A stretch of 64,000 nt of DNA from Orobanche coerulescens. Taxonomy: Eukaryota; Streptophyta; Magnoliopsida; Lamiales; Orobanchaceae. Numbering within the stretch: position 1 is the first letter of the stretch; every line of letters starts with the position of its first letter. Location of the stretch: NCBI GenBank assembly GCA_033398695.1, contig CM065812.1, positions 140,002,858 to 140,066,857 on the forward strand, read 5' to 3'. This document shows, piece by piece, positions 9,189 through 17,898 of this stretch. The position numbers were made by a program, and so were the translations under genes. A model generated the notes under the pieces. The model did not search any database and was not told the DNA's origin. It was given only the letters and a program-made list of their open reading frames with translations.

Positions 9189-10318
9189 TGTTGTTACCCG
9201 AAATATTATCCGGAGATAAATATAGCTGGAATGGTCGAGTAACAAACAAATGCGAGAGCACTTCCGTGGGGAAAGTAAATAACACAAGATTTGCCGGGGT
9301 TGTTAGTCCCGGGCTTGAATGCTCTCGCGAGATATTATTAATACAAATACTTTGTAGTACAAATATTAATCTTAGAGTATAATTACAATGAGTGTAAAAC
9401 CCTAGTTATCTTAGCTATTGAGCGTGAAGATTGCCGGAAGAACCAGATATGATGCTCTGTGAGTTCTTGTAACAACGATGGTGTGCTTTGACGACTGTGA
9501 GAAATCGACAATCTCTCACAGTGTGTATTAGCTGTATGTCTGAGCTCCTGGGCTTGCGAGTCTCTTTGAATCGGTACTACAGGGAGTTCTTGCCTCTGCC
9601 GACCGTCTTCTGGTTGAGAGGTGCTGAGAGAGAAATCCTAAGATAGATTTGGGAGTGGAAGCCGAGAGTCTGAAAGTGCATACATATGTGGATGTATTTG
9701 CCAACGTAGTTGCGAACGTTTTTTCTGTTGTGAATGGAACTGAGAGGAACCTTTTTCCAGTTGCTGGAGGTTCTCTATTTACAGCACTGGGAGTTGCTGG
9801 GCGATCGCCTCCGCTGTATTACAATAAGCGGGTGATCGTCTTTAGCACATGAGTTGGTCTCCCTAAAGTCTGCGGGAGTTTCTGGCTGTCAGAAGCACGA
9901 ACCAATGAGAGGCCACCACGCATTCGTGTCGCTGTCCTAGGAGGCCCCACTTAGGACCTTTCGGCGGGTCTGTCGGTAGGTGAGGCTGTCCTTGCCATTA
10001 ACAGCTGTTGATGGTCAACGATCCATGTTTTGCGGCGCCTTTTGTGGATCTGCACATGAGTGCTGGCTTCGTGATCCAGTCCTCGTAGACTCTGTCGGAC
10101 GATGGCCTTTTTCGTGGCATAGGACGGTCGTCCTTGATCGGACAACAGAATCTATCGCTAGGTGCCAAAGGCGGTCGCCTTGGGAGTCGATCGCTAGATA
10201 CCTGAAGGTGGAGTGTTATCTTTGTTTCGACAAGCTCGCCGTAGCTCATTTGGTTGTGAAATCGGTCGCTCGGCCCTTATGCCGATCGCCATCGAGGCGT
10301 GTAAATTGCCGCACAACA
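9189..10318 (-). repeat. Element B LTR (3' LTR in element orientation)
   Basis: It is 1130 bp, with ends tgttgttacc...gcacaaca, and is the same length as its partner at 14818-15947. By eye the two differ at a few percent of positions, so the insertion is not recent. gcgatcgcc-type words recur in it. Confidence 0.9.
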
Positions 10319-10333
10319 ATTGCCCCCCAGCTC
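10319..10333 (-). other. Polypurine tract of element B
   Basis: Read on the minus strand this is GAGCTGGGGGGCAAT, directly 5' of the LTR start TGTTGTGCGG. Its place next to the left LTR fixes the minus orientation of B. Confidence 0.75.
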
Positions 10334-10680
10334 GCTCCGATGTTGGAAACGTGGGGTGAGGTGGTTCTACTGGCGATCTCTTAACTTTGACGAGTGACTC
10401 AGCATTTTACGGAACTGGCGATCGTCTTGGAGTGGAATGACTTTGAATATGGACGACCAGTTCGGTCGTTGAAATGAGCGGGAGATGATAGCGGTCGTGG
10501 AAAAGTCTCCGGGGCACGTGTCGGGTTCCTGTTGGGGGAGACCGACGGTTAGTTATGACTCCTCGTCTGGCGTGTCCTTGAAACGACGTGTACGCGGGTT
10601 TCAAGGAAGGCATTAATTGCGACGGTTGCACTTCGGCCCCTGGAATTCTCCTTATTTGCACGGAGGCCCCTGCTATCTCC

Positions 10681-10690
10681 TATAAAAAGG
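10681..10690 (+). promoter_or_regulatory. TATA box in front of the antisense ORF of B
   Basis: tataaaaagg lies 157 bp upstream of the ATG at 10838, on the + strand and outside the LTR. With the polyadenylation signal at 11769 it makes the antisense ORF a self-contained transcription unit, antisense to the element. Confidence 0.6.
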
Positions 10691-10837
10691 CGCTGGGTTA
10701 CAGTGTTAAGATCCTTACGCGATTTCATCAGAGAAGAAGAATATTGCCGAAGGATTTTCTGAAGCTTTGACTGCCGATCGTCGATCGACCCAACCCTCGG
10801 TAAGAAACACTCCTTTTCTCCTCTTCTTATTTCGAGA

Positions 10838-11662
10838 ATGTCTAGAGTATCTTCATCGTCTGGAATGGACAACGCCTTTGCCGCCGGAACTTCGACTGTC
10901 CGGCGAGGATCCTCTACAGAATTTCATTTGGAGACGGCCTCCGAGGCTATCTGCACTGGTATTGATCCTGTGGAAGTCGAGGCACTATTCAATGAAGCCG
11001 ACGTCGCCAGGGAGGCAGCGGTTGAGCAAAGACGCTTGCAGGTGGAGAAGGATTTGGCGGTGCGGGCGTACTGGGAGCAGCGTAGTGCTTTTGTCCAGGC
11101 CTATTTGGCCTTCGCTGAAATCATGGAGAGGTTGGCAGGTCCGAGTCCCAAGTTCGATTATCGGTAGTACTCGATCGCCTACCCCTATCAATCGGCGAAG
11201 CGATTTCTATTTCGGGCCGCGCAACGCTCTCAGTGGTCCCTCGGCCAGATCCGGAGCTCGACGACCAGGAAGGACTTGGCCGTTTGGAGGGCGAGGTATC
11301 ATGTCCCCTCAGATGTGGATCTTTTTGTGCCGGCTGAGAACGAACAAGCCGACCAACCTCCGGAGGGTATGGTCGCCGTGAATGAGGCAATCATGGTGGC
11401 TGGGCTGCGGTTCCCTCTGTCTTTCGCTGTCTCCCACCTGCTGGATGCTTGGAATGTGGCGTCGCTTCAGTTGATGCCGAACGCATGGCTCCAGATCATC
11501 TGTGCCCTCACCTTGTTCGGCGATCACCGACTGTATCGCCTTCCCTCACCGTTAGAGATGAACCACCTATTCAAGCTGACGGTTCAGAAGGGGTCGATCG
11601 GAGGCATCATATCCAGGGCCGTTCCGGTGGTTGAAGGCGAAGGCCAGGCAGGGGCAGCCTGA
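10838..11662 (+). pseudogene. Antisense ORF (aORF) of Tat element B, one in-frame stop
   Basis: The frame from ATG 10838 is open to 11662 except for a single TAG at 11165-11167 (274 codons). The N-terminal part is Ser-rich, then acidic and possibly helical (VEALFNEADVAREAAVEQ). The C-terminal half contains ARYHVPSDVDLFVP, GMVAVNEAIMVAGLRFPL, NAWLQIICALTLFG and LEMNHLFKL, which I recognise as the plant retrotransposon/transposase-like protein often annotated as 'putative plant transposon protein'. Tat-lineage elements are known to carry such an ORF in antisense between pol and the 3' LTR (gene23 of Grande is an example), which is exactly its place here. A TATA box (10681) and AATAAA (11769) flank it. 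Its molecular function is not known to me. Confidence 0.7.
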
Positions 11663-11768
11663 GGCTCGACGTCCTTATTTTGTTTTAGCTTTGTAATTTT
11701 GTAGCTTTCTTTGTAGTACTTAGGCCTTCGGGTGACCGTGTATGTACTTCGATATTTCCAAGTAATGA

Positions 11769-11774
11769 AATAAA
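11769..11774 (+). terminator. Polyadenylation signal downstream of the aORF
   Basis: aataaa lies 107 bp after the aORF stop, preceded by a T-rich, TGTA-containing stretch (11690-11725: tttgtaattttgtagc). This is a plausible plant 3' end for a + strand transcript. Confidence 0.5.
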
Positions 11775-11775
11775 A

Positions 11776-12200
11776 GTTTGCTTCTCTGATTTATTACTTG
11801 AATGATTGCTTTTCTAAGTCTTTGCATGACTTCGTACAAATGTGTGAGGAGAGATTGTTGCGTGTATAGCTCCAAGTGAATTGATAAACTCATATAGATA
11901 AATTTTACAATAAATTCGATCGCTGCACATACATCTGAAAAATGCCGATCTCCGTATGTAATTGAATAGGGATGATCGTCGTATACATAGCTCCGCTCTT
12001 CCCCCTTGTTTTTATTCACTTAGTGAAAGTAAGGGGACGAAAATAAATCGTTGAGTGAGCGGTCTTCAATTTTGCAGATTCCTCGAGGAAGGCCGTCCAT
12101 CTCGGTCTTGAGGAACCATGCACGATCACGGAGTTCGATGGACCGACCTCCACGACTGTGTCTTGTGAGCGAGCGACATTCCATCTGATGGCTAAGTTCT
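11776..12200. other. Non-coding spacer of element B
   Basis: This lies between the aORF cassette and the tandem array. I see no domain on either strand; short frames here have no recognisable motifs. Confidence 0.5.
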
Positions 12201-12995
12201 CGCGACTCACTTAATTGTTAGGGTCCTCCGTAGGCTGGACCTCGCCTCGTATTCAAACGAAGGGCGTGCGGTCTTGGTCTGGAGGATTCCTCGCACGGGG
12301 CGTCGTCGGATTAATCGATTCCAAGTCCACGGCTTGTTAGCAATTTTCTACCTCGGGCTGCCATTAAGATGGTGACCCTCGACGGTATACATTGTGACGG
12401 GGGAGGGACGCGTCGCATTGTCCGGGAATGATCCACCATGTTAAGTGATGGATCTTTGAGGGCGTGCGAACATGTCCACAGATCTGTTTTGGTGGTCCCT
12501 CAGACTACGCCGGCCTCGTATTTAAACTAAGGGCAGGCGATCGTGGCCTAAAGGGACCTTGCACGGACACAGAGAATGGTTCCATCGTCCTCCATGACCA
12601 TGTCGACACTCTTCTACCTCGGACCATCAAGTCAGATGACGATCCTCGACGGTATACGTTGTGTAAGGGAAGTCGATCGCTCGCCTAGGTTCTTCATGTT
12701 GATGATGAACTTTAGAGGGCGAGCGAGTCATCTTCTGATTTGTCTTTGGAGAGTCCTCAGGCTATGCCCGCCTCGAATTTAAACGAAGGGCGAGCGATCG
12801 AAGCCCAAAGGAACCTTGCATGGACGGATCGTCGGTTTCATCGATTTTTGCGACCATGGCGGCACTTTTCTACCTCGAATCGTCATGTCAGATGACGATC
12901 CTTGACGGTATACGTTGTGCTAGGGGAGGCGATCGCTGCCTAGGTCCATCATGTTGATGATGAACTTTAGAGGGCAGGCGAGTCATCCTCTTTTT
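12200..12995 (-). repeat. Tandem array of about 256-bp units in element B
   Basis: About three head-to-tail units. ttctacctcg recurs at 12346, 12612 and 12868 (offsets 266 and 256). The box 'gatgatgaactttagagggc' is at 12701 and 12956 (offset 255), with a diverged copy near 12445. Each unit also contains a form of gacggtatac and a phrase like cctcgtatttaaac. In element orientation the array lies between gag and the aORF. Tat/Ogre elements are known to carry such arrays in their 3' region, and these can seed satellite DNA. Confidence 0.8.
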
Positions 12996-14682
12996 CGAGG
13001 TGTTTGCTTAGGCAGTAGCCTTTGGATTGAAGAGGTGGGAATCGGGGGGAGACTTTCGAAGCTTCCTCCTCTTGATTGAAGTATATGGATTCGGTCGCCG
13101 AGGTTGATCGAGGGGTTGGCTCGCATGAGCTTTCCGGCCTGTTTGCGTTCGACTCTGGCGACCGTATCGGGAGATTGATGGGGCTCCAGCTAAGCCAATA
13201 AGCTGTCCAACTTGCCCTCCTCGAACAATATCTAGAGTTGTCTGAGGAGGTCGCGACATTGGTTGGTGTCGTGGTCGGGACTCTTATGGCAGGCACAATA
13301 TCGATTGTGGTCCAGATGACCATGGTCCCTTATTGCCTTTGGCTTGTTTAGCGGTTAGCGCCCCTTGATGGCGTAAAAAATGTGGGCCGGAGTTCGGTTG
13401 AACTTGTGGAGGAGGTGGGCTTCCACATCCTCGAAGGCCCTGAGGTCGCCTGGTGGCTTGGAGACCGCCTTTTTGGTTTTGGCGATCGCCGTCTTTCAGA
13501 CAGGAGGTGGCATTCCCTCGCCTAGGCGGAGGGTGAGCAACTTCTACCTGGACAGAAAGTCGGAAACTTTGGCACGGAAGATCGCATAGGTTGGGGGGAT
13601 GTCCTTTTTGAGATGCCTAAACATGGGCGAATGACCGTAGAATCTCCCCAGGACTGAGTAGAGAGCGAGATCGTCGCTGATGGGCTTGCCGGTGAGGACA
13701 ATTTCATCCACCCGAATGATGTAATCTGCATCGGATTCATCTTCCCCCTGCCTGATTTTCATCATGCGGTGGGGGCCTTCACGTCTGGCGACCTTGGCGA
13801 CAAAGTATGATGTGAAGTCACTCGCCAGCTTCTCAAAGGAGATGATCGATCGCGGTGGTAGTGAGACGTACCACCTATGGGCCAGCTCGCCCAAGGTTAA
13901 CAGGAAGATTCGACACTTGGTCACGTCTGATGCCCCACACCCGGTCATGTAGATGCGAAATTTACTTAGGTCGGTTTCGGGGTCCGATCTCCCTTCATAT
14001 AGAGGTGTTTTGGGAGGCGCGATACTTGCTTGCACGGGGGAGAGCTCGATGTGGACCGCAAGTGGCTCGGTCGGTCCGATGATCTTTCTACTACTGCTTG
14101 CCCCAGTATCGAAGAGCGCTCTCATCTCGTCGAGCTGACATTACATAGCGGCCATCGCCGCGGCCTGATTGCTCGCGGCTAGGCGCTCGGAGCGGGAGCC
14201 AAACGGCTGATCTGTATTCGGCTGGGAGTTGGGTAGGCCGAACTCCTGGAGACGGACTCGGATTCCATCGACTCGTGGTTGGGGCCAGAATGCCACGGTC
14301 GCCATCATGGATCATTTCCTAAGTGACTGAATACGAAACTGTCCGTCCTTGCGAGAGCCTTTTCTCGTGAATCGGGGCTTTCAAACGATCGCTCGCCCAG
14401 TAACCCCTTGAACTTCCGTTTGCCCACGCGGCGGATGGTCGAGGGAGTTATAGCGGGCGTCGCGCATGCTCTCTGTCGCTCCTTCAGGATGGCCATAGCC
14501 TCCTCAATCTGTTCCATGGTTTGGAACTAGTCGAGCGAAAGGCTGGGGCCATCCCTCAGGTGCGGGATCGATAGTCTCGCTCCGCCGCGGCTTCCCTTTG
14601 CCGTCGACTGGGGCTCGGATCGATCCGCTATATGAAGTCCGGCAGTTCGGAGAGCGGATCTCTTCAATGTGGTGGTAGACAT
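12967..14682 (-). pseudogene. Element B gag (Tat type), degenerate
   Basis: On the minus strand a probable start at 14682 (MSTTTLKRSALRTAGL) is followed by a stop and frame changes; the longest intact piece is 14125-13544. That piece holds the conserved gag core: PPKTPLYEGRSDPE, LSKFRIYMTGCGASD, FLLTLGELAHRWYVSLP, SFEKLASDFTSYFVA and the helix GEDESDADYIIR. Further on (about 13320-13200), in another frame with stops, lies a knuckle-like segment, YCACHKSPDHDTNQCRDL, then LFEEGKLDSL. These are hallmarks of Tat/Athila-type gag. Nothing resembling protease or polymerase follows; the tandem array begins instead. Confidence 0.75.
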
Positions 14683-14797
14683 CATGACTCTGAAGGTTTT
14701 CTTTGAAGAGCAGTGAGTGTCTCTTCAAGTATATACCCCGGAGAACAGTGAGTGTTCTTTGGGACGGTAGAAATAAAAATGAAGGTTAAGATATTCG

Positions 14798-14816
14798 CCC
14801 CTTCCTCTAGCGCCAA
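14798..14816 (-). other. Primer binding site of element B
   Basis: On the minus strand TTGGCGCTAGAGGAAGGGG follows the LTR directly. TGGCGC-type primer sites are usual in Tat elements and differ from the Met-tRNA site of the chromoviruses here. Confidence 0.7.
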
Positions 14817-14817
14817 T

Positions 14818-15947
14818 TGTTGTTACCTAAAATATTATCCGGAGATGAATATTGCTGGAATGGTCGAGTAACAAACAAATGCGAGAGCACTTCCATGGGG
14901 AAAGTAAATAACACAAGATTTGCCGGGGTTGTTAGTCCCGGGCTTGAATGCTCTCGCGAGATATTATTAAGATAAATACTTTATAGTACAAATATTAATG
15001 TTAGAGTACAATTAAAATGAGTGTAACGACCCTAGTTATCTTAGCTATTGAGCGTGAAGATTGCCGGAAGAACCAGATATGATGCTCTGTGAGTTCCTGT
15101 AACAACGATGGTGTGCTGTGACGGCTGTGAGAAATCGACAGTCCCTCACAGTGTGTATTAGCTGTATGTCTGAGCTCCTGGGCTTGCGAGTCTCTTTGAA
15201 ATGGTACTCCAGGGAGTTCTTGCCTCTGACGACCGTCTTCTGGTTGAGAGGTGCTAAGAGAGAAATCCTGAGATAGATTTGGGAGAGGAAGCCGAGAGTC
15301 TAAAAGTGTATACGTATGTGGATGTATTTTCCAACGTAGTTGCGAACGTTTTTTCTGTTGTGAATGGAACTGAGAGGAACCTTTTTCCAGTTGCTGGAGG
15401 TTCTCTATTTATAGCACTGGGAGTTGCTGGGCGATCGCCTCTGCTGTATTATAATAAGCGGGCGATCGTTTTTAGCACATGGGTTGGTCTCCCTAAAGTC
15501 TGCGGGAGTTGCTGGCTGTGAGAAGTGCGAACAAATGAGAGGCCACCACGCTTTTGTGTCGCTGTCCTGGGAGGCCCCACTTAGGACCTTTCGGAAGGTC
15601 TGTCGGTAGGTGAGGCTGTCCTTGCCATTAACAGCTGTTGATGGTCAACGATCCATGTTCTGCGGCGCCTTTGTGGATATGCACATGGGTGCATGCTTCG
15701 AGATCCAGTCTTCATAGACTTTGACAGACGATGGCCTTGTTCGTGGCACAAGACGGTCGTCCTTGATCGGACAACAGAATCAGTCTCTAGGTGCCAAAGG
15801 CCATCGCCTTGGGAGTCGATCGCTAGATACCCGAAGGTGGACTATTATCTTTATTTCGATAAGTTCGTCGTAGCTCCTTTGGTTGTGAACTCGGTCGCTC
15901 GACCCTTATGCCGATCGCCGTCGAGGCATATAAATCGCCGCACAACA
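14818..15947 (-). repeat. Element B LTR (5' LTR in element orientation)
   Basis: It is 1130 bp, beginning tgttgttacct and ending gcacaaca at 15947, followed by the target duplication tttat (15948-15952). It adjoins the primer site, so it is the 5' LTR of a minus-strand element. Confidence 0.9.
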
Positions 15948-17011
15948 TTTATTAATTCATGATGAATATGAATAATCTTGTTGGTATTCTTGGTTTCCTT
16001 ATAGATTCATGATATATTTCGTGGTATTTGCGTAATCGAGAGGGTTTGGTTGTGGTCCGCCCTCATTGTTGTTCTTGTACGAATATACATAAACCGTAGG
16101 CGGGTTTTCGAGTGTATTCAAATTCTGTATTCGTTTAGAAATGGTTGTGATTATATTCTTCGAATCGTTAGGTTTGGTTTCGCCGGTTCCTAGCGGTCGT
16201 GTTGATTCTTCCTTTCCATTCGTGTCACCGTCAATTGATCGAGGCAAGTACCCTTAAGAACTTACAACCTTAACATGGTAGTGTAGCATGAATAACGTGT
16301 GTGTGTATGCTCACTACGGGTTAGATCCGACGAGGGGTCTCAGTAGGGGTCCATAGAGGCGTGGGTCCGCGAGTTGCCTTTAACCACTACGGGTGAGATC
16401 CGACGGGGTCTCGGTAAGGGTCTACGGAAACATGGGTCCATGATTAATTGTGGTGCATTTTACAAATGTGTTTTGGATTATTGGCATTTCCGGAAATGTG
16501 TGTTTCGACCGATGTTTTCATGATTGCATGCATTGATTATATGTGTAAGGTGTAAGTTGTTCATTTGGTTACTTGTACTAGGGTAATTGCTAACCCCTTT
16601 GGGGACCCATTTTGGGAAAGTTTGTTTCATGAATTTCAGGTCAGGTTCATCGAGACGAACGGGCGCTGGACCAGTACGCAGATGATGTCCATGCATGATG
16701 ATTGTGCATGAGTGTTGTCTTATTATTTTCTGCGTTTTTACCATTTGTCAACTTATAAACTAATAGAAGTACTCGAGTACTTGGAGTTCTTGTTTGTTCG
16801 GATTGTAATGTTGTCTATTATGTTTGTGTTGGATGATTCTGTTGTGTTTGACCGATTGAATCGGGTGGATTATTTTGTTTTGCGTCTTTATGACGAGGTG
16901 TTATTTTGTTGATCCCGTGAGTCGATGAGTATGTTGGTCGTTTAGCCTGGTGGGTCCTATGTAGGGATTCACGGCGCTGTAATATACCTCGAATATCTTG
17001 GGGTTGTTACA
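15948..17011 (+). repeat. Element A 3' LTR, right segment (also 5' LTR of A2)
   Basis: It resumes the A LTR after element B with the second tttat and runs to ttgttaca at 17011. It contains the 71-bp repeats (about 16310-16440), ctaac and the cccc-ttt-gggg hairpin (16590-16604), the acceptor-like aatttcag|gtc (16639/16640), and the 16-bp palindrome aagtactcgagtactt (16767-16782). It is followed at 17017 by a primer site and gag, so it works as a 3' LTR for A and a 5' LTR for A2. Confidence 0.9.
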
Positions 17012-17016
17012 AAAAA

Positions 17017-17034
17017 TGGTATCAGAGCTCTAGC
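17017..17034 (+). other. Primer binding site of element A2
   Basis: tggtatcagagctctagc, 5 nt after the LTR end. Its presence after a 3' LTR shows the LTR-body-LTR-body arrangement. Confidence 0.9.
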
Positions 17035-17250
17035 TTTATGGATACCTAGGCTTGTCAGTTTATTGGGTCTTGTTGTGTTTCGTTTTGCACATCGTCATCA
17101 CGCTGCCATGATTCCGGTGCTTCCAGTGCCCGTAAGTTTTTCCTTACGCTGTTCTTTGTTTCCTTGTATTGCACATTCGATTCTTGATTGTGGTTGTTTT
17201 TCCTCTCGTACTTACCATCGTATGGCTTTTGCTACTTATTTAACATCAGT

Positions 17251-17898
17251 ATGGATGCTGGAAGAGGCCGTGGTGGTGGGCGTGGTCATAGTAGTGGATG
17301 CGGCCCAGGACGTGGGGCAGCCGGTGAGGCGGCCACGTCACATTCTTCCGGAGACGGCAGTACCGGTGACCATCATAGCCATGCTTCTACTCAAGATGGC
17401 GCCAACCTCGGTGTTGTGGCTATTATGCAACAAATGGCAAACCGGATGGCGGCGATAGCTCAGGCGGTTCAGAACCCAAATCCGACCCATGCTGCTCGGG
17501 GCGGAGCAGACCGTTGGCTACAGGATGTCATCAAGATGCATCCTCCTCAGTTTTCGGGAGCTTCAGACCCGATCGGCTAGGAGGGTTGGATCAAAGAGAT
17601 ATCCAAAGTTTTCGTCACCACCAACTGTCCCCAGGACCGCAAGGTCCATATTGCCTAGTATTTTCTCACTGGGGATGCTACTGACTGGTGGGAGGCCATT
17701 GAGCCCAGAGACCGCGCTGCTACGTGGGACGAGTTTAAGGAATTGATGGAGATCCAATACTGTCCGTGGCGGGTCAAACAGGCTCGAGTCCATGCCTTCT
17801 TTGACGCTCAGCCTCGGGATATTCCTCTTTCTTAGGCTATTGCTGATTTCAACCGGAAGTTAGGCTTCGTGAAGGCCCAAGTTAGAGAAGAGAGCGAC
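17251..17898 (+). pseudogene. Element A2 gag, N-terminal part
   Basis: ATG 17251 (MDAGRGRGGGRGHSSG) aligns with A at 3566. The capsid part reads LQDVIKMHPPQFSGASDPIG, then TAG at 17578-17580 replaces Trp of A, with two more stops before the break. The frame is cut after gagagcgac (17898) by element C and resumes at 27173; about 60 bp of gag present in A (roughly 4219-4277) are missing at the junction. It is a few percent different from A by eye. Confidence 0.8.

Larger units (their letters stand above)
9189..15947 (-). mobile_element. Element B: Tat-lineage gypsy element lacking pol
   Basis: This is a complete 6759-bp insertion in the A LTR, flanked by the 5-bp duplication tttat (9184-9188 and 15948-15952). 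Both LTRs are 1130 bp, begin tgttgttacc and end gcacaaca. It is on the minus strand: a TTGGCGCTAGAGG-type primer site adjoins the right LTR and a G-rich polypurine tract adjoins the left one. In element order it has LTR, primer site, degenerate gag, a tandem array of about 256 bp units, an antisense ORF, polypurine tract, LTR. No protease, RT, RNaseH or integrase is visible, so it must have moved with proteins supplied in trans. Gag type and antisense ORF point to the Tat (Grande-like) lineage. Confidence 0.8.
910..17011 (+). mobile_element. Element A: Tekay/Del-type chromovirus, LTR to LTR
   Basis: This is a complete but inactive Ty3/gypsy element inserted in Z. It has a 5' LTR at 910-2960, primer sites, a gag-pol body at 3566-8158, a polypurine tract before 8194, and a 3' LTR from 8194 to 17011 interrupted by element B. 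Both LTRs begin tgtaatatccacattttt and end ttaca; excluding B and one target duplication the 3' LTR is about 2054 bp, against 2051 bp for the 5' LTR. The domain order (gag, protease, RT, RNaseH, integrase) and the C-terminal chromodomain place it in the chromovirus branch, most like Tekay/Del. The 3' LTR is followed by a second primer site and gag (A2), so it is shared by two element bodies. Confidence 0.85.

Noticed and set aside
10767..11381. A 204-codon + strand frame overlapping the aORF of B
   Set aside because: It is in another phase from the aORF (10838-11662), which carries the recognisable family motifs; Arg/Ser/Pro-rich composition is typical of a shadow frame.
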